55,428 nt of DNA, taken from Streptomyces sp. NRRL S-350 (lineage in GTDB: Bacteria; Actinomycetota; Actinomycetes; Streptomycetales; Streptomycetaceae). The stretch spans positions 1 through 55,428 of the forward strand of contig NZ_JOHO01000050.1 in assembly GCF_000719705.1 (NCBI RefSeq). Reading direction: 5' to 3'. Position 1 is the stretch's first letter. Every line of letters starts with the position of its first letter. Shown in pieces: positions 34,028-41,610 of the stretch. The translations under genes were made by a program, and so were the position numbers. Below the pieces are notes generated by a model. That model ran no database searches. It was not told the origin of the DNA and worked only from the letters and a program-made list of their open reading frames with translations.

Positions 34028-35026
34028 ATGACCCTGCTTGCCTTCCGCACGCCTGCCTCCGCCGTCGCCACCGCCGAGGACCCCGGGGCCGCCGCCGGCC
34101 CGGCCCTGGCCGTCGGCCCGGTACCCCGTCTCACCAGCACCGTCCCCAAGGAGTACGTGCACCGGGCCTGCCACGCCGAGGTCTTCCTGACCGGGAGCGA
34201 GCAGCTGAACGAGACCACCTTCGCGGTCTCCGCGCAATGGCCCCGGGCGCACACCTTCTTCAGCACCCCGGACGGCACCCGGCACGACCCGATCCAAGCT
34301 GCCGAAACGATCCGTCAGGCCGGGCTCTACCTCGCCCACACCCGGTTCGGCGTCCCACTGGACCACAAGTTCATGATGTGGAACCTCGACTACACCACCC
34401 GGCCACGCCACCTGCTCATCGGCGCTGCGCCCACCGACCTCACCATCGAGGCCAAGCTCGTCGCCGAGCCCCGCCGCACTCGCACCACCGTCGACTTCAC
34501 CCTCAGCACGGTCGTACGCCGCGGCCCGCACCTGGCCGCCACCGGCTACGCCCGCTTCACCACCGTGCCCACCTCCACCTACCAGCGGCTGCGGAAGGGC
34601 CGCCACGGCATCGACCAGGCCCCGTCCGCCAGCCCGGCGACGGAACCGCTGCCGCCGGCCCGGGTCGGCCGGCTCCGCGCCTGCGACGTCGTCCTCACCC
34701 CGGCTGACGAACCCGGCAGCTGGCACCTCACTCCCGACCTCCGGCACCCGATCCTCTTCGACCACGCCAACGACCACATACCCGGCATGGTCCTGCTGGA
34801 GGCGGCCCGCCAGGCGACCAACGCACTGACCAGCCCGGTCACCGTCACCCCCGGCTCCGCGGCCACCACCTTCCACCGCTACGCCGAACTCGACGCACAC
34901 ACCACGATCACCGCCCGACACACCCCCGGCGAGGACCCGGACGCCCTCGTCACCACCGTGACCGGCCACCAGCACGGCGAGCCGATCTTCACCACCGTCC
35001 TCACCGGCCACCCGGACCACCGCTGA
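34028..35026 (+). CDS. AfsA/ScbA-type gamma-butyrolactone synthase
   Basis: 332 residues with two AfsA hotdog-like repeats: VPKEYVHRACHAEVFLT near 38-54 with AQWPRAHTFF following, and a second with RACDVVL, HPILFDHANDHIPGMVLLEAARQA near 238-262. AfsA enzymes join a beta-ketoacyl-ACP and dihydroxyacetone phosphate, the first step to A-factor-type signals. The receptor gene diverges from it and the SARP gene follows that, forming a compact signalling locus. No butyrolactone reductase gene is adjacent. A GGAG lies ahead of the ATG. Confidence 0.9.
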   Translation: MTLLAFRTPASAVATAEDPGAAAGPALAVGPVPRLTSTVPKEYVHRACHAEVFLTGSEQLNETTFAVSAQWPRAHTFFSTPDGTRHDPIQAAETIRQAGLYLAHTRFGVPLDHKFMMWNLDYTTRPRHLLIGAAPTDLTIEAKLVAEPRRTRTTVDFTLSTVVRRGPHLAATGYARFTTVPTSTYQRLRKGRHGIDQAPSASPATEPLPPARVGRLRACDVVLTPADEPGSWHLTPDLRHPILFDHANDHIPGMVLLEAARQATNALTSPVTVTPGSAATTFHRYAELDAHTTITARHTPGEDPDALVTTVTGHQHGEPIFTTVLTGHPDHR

Positions 35027-35117
35027 CACGACACCCGCCGCACCGCGCGGGCAGCCGGTACGGCCGGGCAACGGCAGCTGGAACGGCTCACACGATCCAC
35101 CCGACCCCGCACCACGG

Positions 35118-35148
35118 GGAGGCCCGCCCGACCACCCGGCGGGCCTCC
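35118..35148. terminator. Hairpin between convergent AfsA-like and ASCH genes
   Basis: GGAGGCCCGCC (35118-35128) pairs perfectly with GGCGGGCCTCC (35138-35148); loop of nine bases. Confidence 0.72.
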
Positions 35149-35262
35149 GCCCTTCCCGCTCCGGACGAGCGACCCGCGGCAGCGATCACCGCGTCCCGCG
35201 CCGTTCCGGCCCGCAGGACCCGTCCGCTCGGCCCTCCCGGCCTCCCGGCCGGTCGACACCGG

Positions 35263-35694
35263 TCACGGACCACCAGGGCCGTCGGGCTCGACCACTCGGA
35301 AGCGCTCCGCCACGACGAGAGTGTCGTCACCGATGACCGGGGTGCGGCCCAGGTACTCGCTCACGCCCTCGCTCCGGAAGAACTCCTCGTGGGCCGCCCG
35401 CCACTGGGCCACATCGGAGTAGCCGCGTCCCTCGGCTCGCGCGAACTCGTCGTCGATCGCCTTCATGGGAACGACGCGCACCTCGACGAGCTCGATCGTC
35501 ACGGCGGGCCGACCTTCCGAGTCAACCACCGAGAACCGCTGACCGGCCGTCGGCACCGCCTCGCCGGCGTGCTCGTAGATCTCCAAGAGGCCCGTGAGCG
35601 CGGTCTTCTGACCGCTCAGGATCGCCGCCACGCCACGGTCACGCTCCGGACCGGGAAAGGCGAGTTCGAGAGTCGAGAGGTCGTCGTGTCCCAT
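35263..35694 (-). CDS. ASCH-domain protein
   Basis: 143 residues from ATG 35694. LSGQKTALTGLLEIYEHAGEAVPTAGQ followed by VVDSEGRPAVTIELVEVRVVP and DEFARAEGRGYSDVAQWRAAHEEFF are typical of ASCH domains, small beta-barrel RNA-binding-like proteins; some members act on modified nucleosides. The gene stands alone and faces the AfsA-like gene. Function not determinable. Confidence 0.82.
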   Translation of the reverse strand: MGHDDLSTLELAFPGPERDRGVAAILSGQKTALTGLLEIYEHAGEAVPTAGQRFSVVDSEGRPAVTIELVEVRVVPMKAIDDEFARAEGRGYSDVAQWRAAHEEFFRSEGVSEYLGRTPVIGDDTLVVAERFRVVEPDGPGGP

Positions 35695-35909
35695 CGGGCG
35701 AGGGTACGAAGCCCGGCCGCGCCGATCAAGGGCCGCCGCCCGCCCGCTCCCGGCACCCACCACGGCAAGCACACGTTCCCGGCCTGCCCACGCGACCGCC
35801 CCGACGGACGGAACCTTGGCGGGAACGCATCCCCTCCCGGACTGGCACCGGGGCGAACACCTGCGCGAGGATGTCAGCCCTTGGACCAGCTGCCACCGGG
35901 AGCACGCCG

Positions 35910-36440
35910 ATGACCGAAGTCGCGTCGCACCACAACGAGTTGATCAGACTGGCGGACCGCCCCGGCACCGATGACGCCCCCGGCCGGTACGGACGGACCG
36001 GCGGCCGCACCGTCCGGGTCGAGGTACTGGGGCGACACGCGCCCGGCTCCCCGCTCGGGCACGACTGGCTGGACTGCGAGATCACCGTCACCGCCGACTC
36101 GGTGCGCGGACACTTCGCCACCCTGGTCACCGACCGCCACCTGCAGCGCTGGGAGGCGGCCCTGGACCGGCTCGGCCAGGGCTTCGCCGTCCGCTGGCTG
36201 GACGAGGAGCACGGCCCGGAGCTACGGATCGAACCCGGACGGCCCGGCGGACTGTGGGTGACCGTCTCCGACGCGGAGGACTCGGGCGTCCTGCTCCGGG
36301 TCGTCCTCTCCCCAGCACCGGACTGGCTGGACGAACAACGCGCGCTGCTCAGGCGCGTCCGGCACGCCTATCCACCCGGGGCAGCCGAGCCCTCCCCGGG
36401 CGCCCTCGCCTGGCGCAGCGAAGCTGCCGACCGGACGTGA
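35910..36440 (+). CDS. DUF5959-family protein
   Basis: 176 residues from ATG 35910, preceded by GGGAG. NELIRLADRPG, VRVEVLGRHAPGSPLGHDWLDCEITVTADSVRGH, LDRLGQGFAVRWLDE and EDSGVLLRVVLSP follow the pattern of the DUF5959 family of streptomycetes. These are small soluble proteins of unknown function. No signal or membrane segment is present. Confidence 0.78.
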   Translation: MTEVASHHNELIRLADRPGTDDAPGRYGRTGGRTVRVEVLGRHAPGSPLGHDWLDCEITVTADSVRGHFATLVTDRHLQRWEAALDRLGQGFAVRWLDEEHGPELRIEPGRPGGLWVTVSDAEDSGVLLRVVLSPAPDWLDEQRALLRRVRHAYPPGAAEPSPGALAWRSEAADRT

Positions 36441-36468
36441 CAGGACCCGGCAGGACGTGACTGAATCT

Positions 36469-36483
36469 GATTGATCGTCAATC
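36469..36483. promoter_or_regulatory. Palindrome upstream of the response regulator gene
   Basis: GATTGA-TCG-TCAATC, a perfect 6-bp inverted repeat in the 172 bases between the DUF5959 gene and the regulator gene. It may be an operator. The DNA here is AT-richer than its surroundings. Confidence 0.4.
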
Positions 36484-36612
36484 TTCCTATTGCATAAGAG
36501 GTGACGAGTCCGGCCGGCGAACCTCGCGCAGAGTGGGGAGGGACAGCGGGATCGTGCCGCCGGGCAGGAACAGCGCAAGGTGGTGCATCCTGCCGGTGAA
36601 GCGGCCCGGATA

Positions 36613-37290
36613 ATGGCCGACATGACCAACAAGCAGCTCCGCGTCGTCCTCGCCGAGGACTCGGTGATCCTCCGCGACGGGATGGTCGAACTCCTCACGG
36701 CCCGGGGCTGCGCGGTGGCCGCCACCGCCGGCACGGCACCCGAACTGATCGCCGCTGTCACCGAGCACCGCCCCGACGTGGCCGTGGTGGACATCCGGAT
36801 GCCGCCCACCCACACCGACGAGGGGATCCGGGCGGCCGTCGAGATCCGGGCCGCGCTGCCCGAGGTCGGGATCCTGGTCTTCTCCCAGCACGTGGAGACC
36901 GCCTGGGCCTCCCGCCTGCTGGCGGACGGCGCCGCCGGCATCGGCTACCTGCTCAAGGAACGGGTGGCCCGCACCTCCGCGTTCGTCGACGCCCTGCACC
37001 GGGTCGCCGCGGGCGGCACGGCACTCGACCCGGAGATCGTCAACGGACTGCTGCACGGCCGGCGCCGCAGCCTGGTGGACACGCTCACCCCGCGCGAACG
37101 GGAGGTGCTGGAACTGATGGCCCAAGGCCACTCCAACCGCTCGATCGCCTCGCTGCTCGTCGTGTCGGAGCGGGCGGTGGAGAAGCACGTGGCCGCCGTG
37201 TTCACCAAGTTCGACCTCCCCGCGACCGACGCCGACAACCGCCGCGTCAAAGCCGTGCTCGCCTATCTCGCAGAGAGCGGCACCCTCTGA
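36613..37290 (+). CDS. NarL/FixJ-type response regulator
   Basis: 225 residues (ATG 36613, or 36622). Receiver domain with VVLAEDSVILRDG, phospho-acceptor Asp near 59 in VAVVDIRMPP and a conserved Lys in YLLKERV. C-terminal LuxR-type HTH: LTPREREVLELMAQGHSNRSIASLLVVSERAVEKHVAAVF. No kinase is adjacent. A kinase of the type that pairs with NarL regulators (HisKA_3) is encoded at 40135-41358, and both genes have CATG-rich repeats at their 3' ends, which suggests they are a separated pair. Confidence 0.9.
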   Translation: MADMTNKQLRVVLAEDSVILRDGMVELLTARGCAVAATAGTAPELIAAVTEHRPDVAVVDIRMPPTHTDEGIRAAVEIRAALPEVGILVFSQHVETAWASRLLADGAAGIGYLLKERVARTSAFVDALHRVAAGGTALDPEIVNGLLHGRRRSLVDTLTPREREVLELMAQGHSNRSIASLLVVSERAVEKHVAAVFTKFDLPATDADNRRVKAVLAYLAESGTL

Positions 37291-37320
37291 GGCGGGCGGC
37301 TACGGGCGAGGCACGTGAGA

Positions 37321-37390
37321 CGCATGAGAGCCGTTCACGGCCCTCCTCATGAACGGCCCCCATGGGCCTCCTCATGAACGGCGCTCATTC
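37321..37390. repeat. CATG-rich repeat cluster downstream of the response regulator
   Basis: A 16-bp exact direct repeat CCTCCTCATGAACGGC at 37342-37357 and 37367-37382 (25-base period), with CATG four times in 70 bases. It ends in CTCATGAACGGCGCTCATTC (37371-37390), which recurs with two mismatches at 39987-40006 beyond the arsenic block. Confidence 0.85.
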
Positions 37391-37449
37391 ACCGAGGCAA
37401 CCAGCGTCACCAGGACCTGGTAGGCGACGAGCGACCCCTCGGGGGCGCT

Positions 37450-37678
37450 TCAGGCCGTGGTGCCGCAGCAGACGTCCGGCGCACTGTCCGCACTCTTGCC
37501 GACGGTGCCGACGTCGGCCTTCACCACGTCGGCCTTCACCACGTCGGCCTTCACCACGTCGGCCTTCCCCACGTCGGCCGGGGCGACGCTCGACCGGCTC
37601 GGGGCCGAACGGCTTGGCGGGGAAGGCGGTGGAGCGTTCGAGTTCGGCGTCGCGCAGGGCGAGCCGAACAGGGGACAT
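37450..37678 (-). pseudogene. Small cysteine-tailed gene with an apparent frameshift, divergent from arsR
   Basis: GGGGAGG lies five bases before an ATG at 37678, a near-ideal ribosome binding site. The frame begins MSPVRLALRDAELERSTAFP with strong GC bias at third positions until about 37590. There the bias moves to another frame, which reads VAPADVGKADVVKADVVKAD and ends SADSAPDVCCGTTA at 37450. A single-base slip would join them into a product of about 75 residues. Four 15-bp repeats (37511-37570) lie at the junction. It diverges from arsR, so a role in metal(loid) binding via CC is possible. It may be a true pseudogene or a programmed frameshift. Confidence 0.45.
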
Positions 37679-37707
37679 GCCGTCCTCCCCGGTCCGAGAA
37701 TGCGTTT

Positions 37708-37775
37708 CGACATCTGTCGATACAGCAGCCTTGCCCATTCGATTAGATGGATGTCAACATAGACACATGTCGAAT
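37708..37775. promoter_or_regulatory. ArsR-type operators in the arsR divergent promoter
   Basis: CGACATCTGTCG (37708-37719) is a perfect 5-bp inverted repeat with a 2-base centre. GTCAACATAGACACATGTCGA, around the arsR start, is a second imperfect inverted repeat. The region between is AT-rich. Both fit autorepression by the adjacent regulator. Confidence 0.5.
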
Positions 37776-38159
37776 TCAGAGCTCGTCATCCTCGGGCAGG
37801 ACGACGCGACGGCGTGCTGCACGCCGCTCGCCCGTGAACCGCTGGACGAAGAAGCCGCCGTGGACCTGGCGAAGATGTTCAAGGCGCTGTCGGACCCGGT
37901 GCGACTCAGGCTGCTGTCGCTGATCGCCTCCCACGAGGGCGGCGAGGCCTGCGTCTGCGACCTGACCGGCCCCTTCGACGTCTCCCAGCCGACCATCTCC
38001 CACCACCTGAAGGTGCTGCGCGAGAACGGCCTGGTCGGCTCCGAGCGCCGCGGGACCTGGGTCTACTACTGGGTGCTGCCGGCCGCGCTCGCCAAGCTGT
38101 CCGCCCTGCTGCAGCCCCCGGCCGGCACCGCCACCCGGCCCGCGGGCGGCGCGAGATGA
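37767..38159 (+). CDS. arsR: ArsR-family metalloregulator
   Basis: 130 residues from ATG 37767. Winged-helix sequence FKALSDPVRLRLLSLIAS and VSQPTISHHLKVLRENGLVGSERRGTWVYYWV. The metal(loid) ligands are C62 and C64 in the ACVCDL motif, typical of arsenic sensors, plus an N-terminal C17-C18 pair that could be a third ligand. It represses its own operon until trivalent arsenic binds. The stop codon overlaps the start of the aquaporin gene (ATGA), so the four downstream genes form one unit. Confidence 0.9.
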   Translation: MSNSELVILGQDDATACCTPLAREPLDEEAAVDLAKMFKALSDPVRLRLLSLIASHEGGEACVCDLTGPFDVSQPTISHHLKVLRENGLVGSERRGTWVYYWVLPAALAKLSALLQPPAGTATRPAGGAR

Positions 38160-38917
38160 CCGAGGCGGCTCCGTTGGTGCGCCGGTCCGCGGTCGAGTTC
38201 GTCGGGACGGGCGCCCTGGTCGCCGTCGTGGTCGGCTCCGGCATCCAGGCCACCAAGCTCTCCTCGGACGTCGGCGTTCAACTGCTCGCCAACTCCCTGG
38301 CCACCGTGTTCGGCCTGGGCGTGCTGATCGCCCTGCTGGGACCGGTCTCCGGCGCGCACTTCAACCCGGCGGTCACGCTGGCGGCCTGGTGGACCGGCCG
38401 CCGCGACGACGACGGACTCACCCCGCCTCTGCCCCTGCGGGAGGTCGCCGCCTACGTGGCCGCCCAGACCGCCGGCGCCATCGGCGGAGCCGTGCTGGCG
38501 GACGCGATGTTCGCCGAGCCGCCGACGAACTGGTCGACGCACGACCGGTCGGCTCCGCACCTGTGGCTCGGCGAAGTCGTCGCGACGGCCGGACTCGTCC
38601 TGGTGGTCCTCGGTCTGGCCCGCGTCGGTCGCGCCCGCATCGCCCCGGTCGCGGTCGCCGCCTACATCGGCGCCGCCTACTGGTTCACCTCCAGCACGTC
38701 GTTCGCCAACCCAGCCGTCACGATCGGGCGCGCCTTCACGGACACCTTCGCCGGCATCGCGCCCGCCTCGACGCTGCCGTTCGTCGCCGCCCAGCTGATC
38801 GGCCTGACCGTCGGGGTCGCCCTGGTCCCCGTACTGTTCGGCCGCCCTGCCAAGCCCGCCGCCGAGGGCGCCGTGGTCCCGCAGGGCGAGCACCACCCGG
38901 CTGCCGTCGGCCGCTGA
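38156..38917 (+). CDS. MIP-family channel of an arsenic operon (AqpS-like)
   Basis: 253 residues with six hydrophobic segments and both aquaporin boxes, HFNPAVTL near 68-75 and FANPAVTI near 182-189. In arsenic operons these channels let arsenite formed by ArsC leave the cell down its gradient, taking the place of an ArsB/Acr3 pump; none is present here. ATGA overlap with arsR indicates translational coupling. A glycerol or water channel role is the alternative. Confidence 0.87.
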   Translation: MTEAAPLVRRSAVEFVGTGALVAVVVGSGIQATKLSSDVGVQLLANSLATVFGLGVLIALLGPVSGAHFNPAVTLAAWWTGRRDDDGLTPPLPLREVAAYVAAQTAGAIGGAVLADAMFAEPPTNWSTHDRSAPHLWLGEVVATAGLVLVVLGLARVGRARIAPVAVAAYIGAAYWFTSSTSFANPAVTIGRAFTDTFAGIAPASTLPFVAAQLIGLTVGVALVPVLFGRPAKPAAEGAVVPQGEHHPAAVGR

Positions 38918-38957
38918 ACCCCGCCCCGCCGCTCCTGCCCGAAGGAAGAACCCGATC

Positions 38958-39377
38958 GTGACCAGTCCCGCTGTCCCGTCCGTGCTGTTCGTCTGCGTCC
39001 ACAACGCCGGCCGCTCCCAGATGGCCGCCGCCTTCCTCACCCACCTCGGCGGCAAGCGGGTGCAGGCCCGCTCCGCCGGCTCCGCCCCGGCCGACACCGT
39101 GAACCAGGCCGTGGTCGAGGCCATGGCCGAGGTCGGCATCGACATCTCCGCCGAGGTGCCGAAGGTGCTCACCGCCGAGGCGGTACAGGCGTCCGACGCG
39201 GTGATCACCATGGGCTGCGGGGACGCCTGCCCGCACTTCCCCGGCAAGCGGTACCTGGACTGGAAACTGGACGACCCGGCCGGCCAGGGGGTAGCCGCCG
39301 TCCGGCCGATCCGGGACCGGATCGAGCAGCTCGTCCGCGGCCTGCTCGCCGAACTCGGCATCGAGGCCGCCGCGTGA
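38958..39377 (+). CDS. arsC: Low-molecular-weight arsenate reductase
   Basis: 139 residues from GTG 38958 behind GAAGGAAG. The phosphatase-like P-loop CVHNAGRS starts at C13; further cysteines C86 and C90 lie in MGCGDACPHFPGKRYLDW, the usual redox triad of the thioredoxin- or mycothiol-linked family. It reduces arsenate to arsenite. The stop overlaps the GTG of the acetyltransferase gene (GTGA). Confidence 0.92.
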   Translation: MTSPAVPSVLFVCVHNAGRSQMAAAFLTHLGGKRVQARSAGSAPADTVNQAVVEAMAEVGIDISAEVPKVLTAEAVQASDAVITMGCGDACPHFPGKRYLDWKLDDPAGQGVAAVRPIRDRIEQLVRGLLAELGIEAAA

Positions 39378-39874
39378 CCACCACCAGGGTGACCGTCACC
39401 GGGATGCTGCCCGAGCACGCCGGGCAGGTGCTGGCGATCTACCAACTGGGGATCGACGGCGGCGACGCCACCTTCGAGACCACCGCCCCGACCTGGGAGG
39501 ACTTCGACGCCTCCCGGCTCGCCGGACACCGGCTGATCGCCCTGGAAGGCAGCCGGGTGCTGGGCTGGGCCGCGGTGGCGCCGGTCTCCGGCCGGTGCGT
39601 GTACACCGGGGTGGTCGAGCACTCCGTCTACGTCCACCCCGGCGCCCGGGGTCGAGGCGTCGGCCTGGCCCTGCTGACCGCGCTGCTGGACTCCACCGAC
39701 GCCGCCGGGATCTGGACCGTGCAGTCCGGCATCTTCCCGGAGAACACCGCCAGCCTGGCCCTGCACGCGAAGGCCGGCTTCCGGGTCGTCGGCACCCGCG
39801 AGCGCCTGGGCCGCCACCGCGGGCGCTGGCGCGACGTCGTCCTGGTGGAGCGCCGCAGCCCCGCCGTCGACTGA
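39374..39874 (+). CDS. GNAT acetyltransferase, ArsN/phosphinothricin-type
   Basis: 166 residues. IYQLGIDGGDATFETTAPTWEDF matches the substrate region of phosphinothricin acetyltransferases, and VEHSVYVHPGARGRGVGLALL is the acetyl-CoA loop. ENTASLALHAKAGFRVVGTRERLGRHRGRW completes the fold. Enzymes of this kind in ars operons (ArsN1) N-acetylate the arsenic-containing amino acid arsinothricin, an antibiotic of actinomycetes; others act on phosphinothricin. The coupling to arsC supports the arsenical role. Confidence 0.85.
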   Translation: MTTTRVTVTGMLPEHAGQVLAIYQLGIDGGDATFETTAPTWEDFDASRLAGHRLIALEGSRVLGWAAVAPVSGRCVYTGVVEHSVYVHPGARGRGVGLALLTALLDSTDAAGIWTVQSGIFPENTASLALHAKAGFRVVGTRERLGRHRGRWRDVVLVERRSPAVD

Positions 39875-39920
39875 CCGGCGCTGCCGCAGCCCGTTCGCGC
39901 GCGCTCCCGACTCGCCCGCT

Positions 39921-40120
39921 GTTCATGAACTCCACTCATGACCACTGCTCATGAGTGGAGCTCATGAGTGGAGCTCATGAGTGGAGCTCATGAACGGCAG
40001 TCATTCGTTCGGGCCAGGAGCGATACCCATGAGCGTTGCTCATGGGTCGGCCCGTGAACAACGCTCATGACAGCACATGAACAACCCTCATGGGCCCGCC
40101 ATGAGGCTCCCTCATGCCCT
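39921..40120. repeat. CATG-rich repeat array at the 3' end of the sensor kinase gene
   Basis: CATG occurs 13 times in 200 bases. The array begins with the palindrome GTTCATGAAC (39921-39930), then an inverted copy CTCCACTCATGA (39930-39941), then three exact 13-bp tandem copies of CTCATGAGTGGAG (39948-39986) and a diverged fourth that starts the 20-bp element shared with 37371-37390. An 11-bp inverted repeat CATGAGCGTTG/CAACGCTCATG (40028-40038, 40059-40069) follows. It lies between the acetyltransferase gene and the kinase gene, both of which end here, so hairpins could also stop transcription. Confidence 0.88.
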
Positions 40121-40134
40121 GCCCCCCGTGCCCC

Positions 40135-41358
40135 TCACAGTCTGCTGGGCAACTCGGCGCTGACCACCGTCGGGCCGCCCGGTGGGCTGTCCACCCGTAG
40201 CGCCCCGTCCACCGCGGCGAGTCGTTCGGCGAGACCGGCCAACCCGGTGCCCGCACCGATCGTGGCGCCGCCGCAGCCGTCGTCGCGCACCGTCAGCCGG
40301 ACCTTCCCGTCAGCCGCGCTCGCGGTCAGCTCGGCCGACCGGGCGTCGCTGTGCTTGGCCACGTTGGTCAGCAGTTCGGCCGCGCAGAAGTAGACGGCCC
40401 GCGCGATCACTTCCTCCGGGCGTTCCCGCAGGTCCAAGCGGACGGTGACCGGCACCGGCGAGGTGGCGGTGAGCCCGGGAAGGGCCGCGCCCAGCCCGTC
40501 GTCCAGCGCCACCGGGTGGATGCCCCTGGTCAGCCGGCGCAGGCCTGCGATGGTGTCGTCGGTCTGCCCTCGGGCCCGGTCGACCAGCGTGCGCAGGCGC
40601 CCGAGGTCGGCCGCGGCCGGGTCCGCGAGGACGTCGTCGGCCAGCGACAGGGTGATGGCGAGTGCGACCAGCTGTGCCTGGGTGCCGTCGTGCAGGTCAC
40701 GTTCCAGGCGCCGGAGCCGTCCGGTGTTCTCGGCGAGCAGGGTGGCTCGCGCGTTCTCCAGTTCACGCACCCGCTGCTGCGAGCGCACCGGGCCGAGCAG
40801 TGTCCGGGCGAGGGCACGGTTCGCCCGGCTGAGCGTTCGCAGCGCGGCGGGGACGGCGGCCAGGAGGAGCAAGCCGACCGGGATCGCGCCGAGATCCAGC
40901 CAGCCGAACGGCCGCGGACCCGGCTCCATCAACCGCACCCAGAGCGGGAAGCCCACCAGCCAGAGGCAGCCGAGCGGTAGCCCGACCGCGGCGAGGAAGC
41001 CGACCGCGCCCAGCGGCAGCCGAAGGAAGAGATAGAGCAGCACCCGCCAGGCCACCGGATCGGTGAGCACCGCCCGGCCCCGGGCGAACACCCCCGACGG
41101 GCGAGGCAGCGGCTGCGGCGTGGGCACGGTTTCGGCGAGCAGCCGTCCGACCAGCCATCGGTGCAGGCCGCCGACCCTCCGGGCCCCGAGGAGCGCGACC
41201 ACCACGAACGGCAGGCCGAGGACGGTGAGCGAGAGCAGCACTCCCGCGTAGAGCACAGCGACGGCGTACACCCCGCCGAGCACGCCCAACGGCAACCCGA
41301 GGACGGCAAACACCACCTCGCCGCCCCGCACCGCCAGGAACCGCCGCCGCTCAATCAC
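40135..41358 (-). CDS. Sensor histidine kinase (HisKA_3 type)
   Basis: 407 residues. The N-terminal half has about six hydrophobic segments (VVFAVLGLPLGVLGGVYAVA, LLSLTVLGLPFVVVALL, LGAVGFLAAVGLPLGCLWLV), the 'putative sensor' layout seen in actinobacteria. The dimerisation helix contains the phospho-acceptor His in LERDLHDGTQAQLVALAI, and the ATPase domain shows YFCAAELLTNVAKHS and LTVRDDGCGGA. It is the last gene behind the ABC transporter genes on the same strand, with a 252-base gap. Its partner is not immediately downstream as would be usual; the regulator at 36613-37290 is the likely one. Confidence 0.88.
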   Translation of the reverse strand: MIERRRFLAVRGGEVVFAVLGLPLGVLGGVYAVAVLYAGVLLSLTVLGLPFVVVALLGARRVGGLHRWLVGRLLAETVPTPQPLPRPSGVFARGRAVLTDPVAWRVLLYLFLRLPLGAVGFLAAVGLPLGCLWLVGFPLWVRLMEPGPRPFGWLDLGAIPVGLLLLAAVPAALRTLSRANRALARTLLGPVRSQQRVRELENARATLLAENTGRLRRLERDLHDGTQAQLVALAITLSLADDVLADPAAADLGRLRTLVDRARGQTDDTIAGLRRLTRGIHPVALDDGLGAALPGLTATSPVPVTVRLDLRERPEEVIARAVYFCAAELLTNVAKHSDARSAELTASAADGKVRLTVRDDGCGGATIGAGTGLAGLAERLAAVDGALRVDSPPGGPTVVSAELPSRL

Positions 41359-41362
41359 CGCT

Positions 41363-41425
41363 CACCTCACGCACCGCCCACCTCACGCACCGCCCACCTC
41401 ATGCACCGCCCACCTCAGCCACGGC
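41363..41425. repeat. Three 16-bp tandem repeats between transporter and kinase genes
   Basis: CACCTCACGCACCGCC at 41363-41378 and 41379-41394, with a one-base variant at 41395-41410, then a decayed copy. The gap to 41610 holds Pro/Ser-coding-like GC-rich DNA but no supported gene. Confidence 0.8.
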
Positions 41426-41610
41426 CACCTCAGCCGCGTCAGCTCCACCGGTCGCCCGCCGACCGGTCCCCAGCATCCAGCAAGGCACCCCCGAACCGCC
41501 GCACCGGGCCCGCCTCCCCTCCCGGACACTCCACTCCCCTCCCCCCTCTCACCGCCGCTTCCCACCCTCCCCCGTCCACCGCCGCCCGGGCCGCACCCGC
41601 ACTCGTCACC

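Noticed and set aside
37503..37570. CRISPR-like array in the 15-bp repeats near arsR
   Set aside because: Units are contiguous without spacers and no cas genes are present; they look like codon-level repeats of a small gene.
39921..40120. CRISPR array in the CATG repeats
   Set aside because: Units are 13 bp and back to back or irregular, with no unique spacers of constant length.
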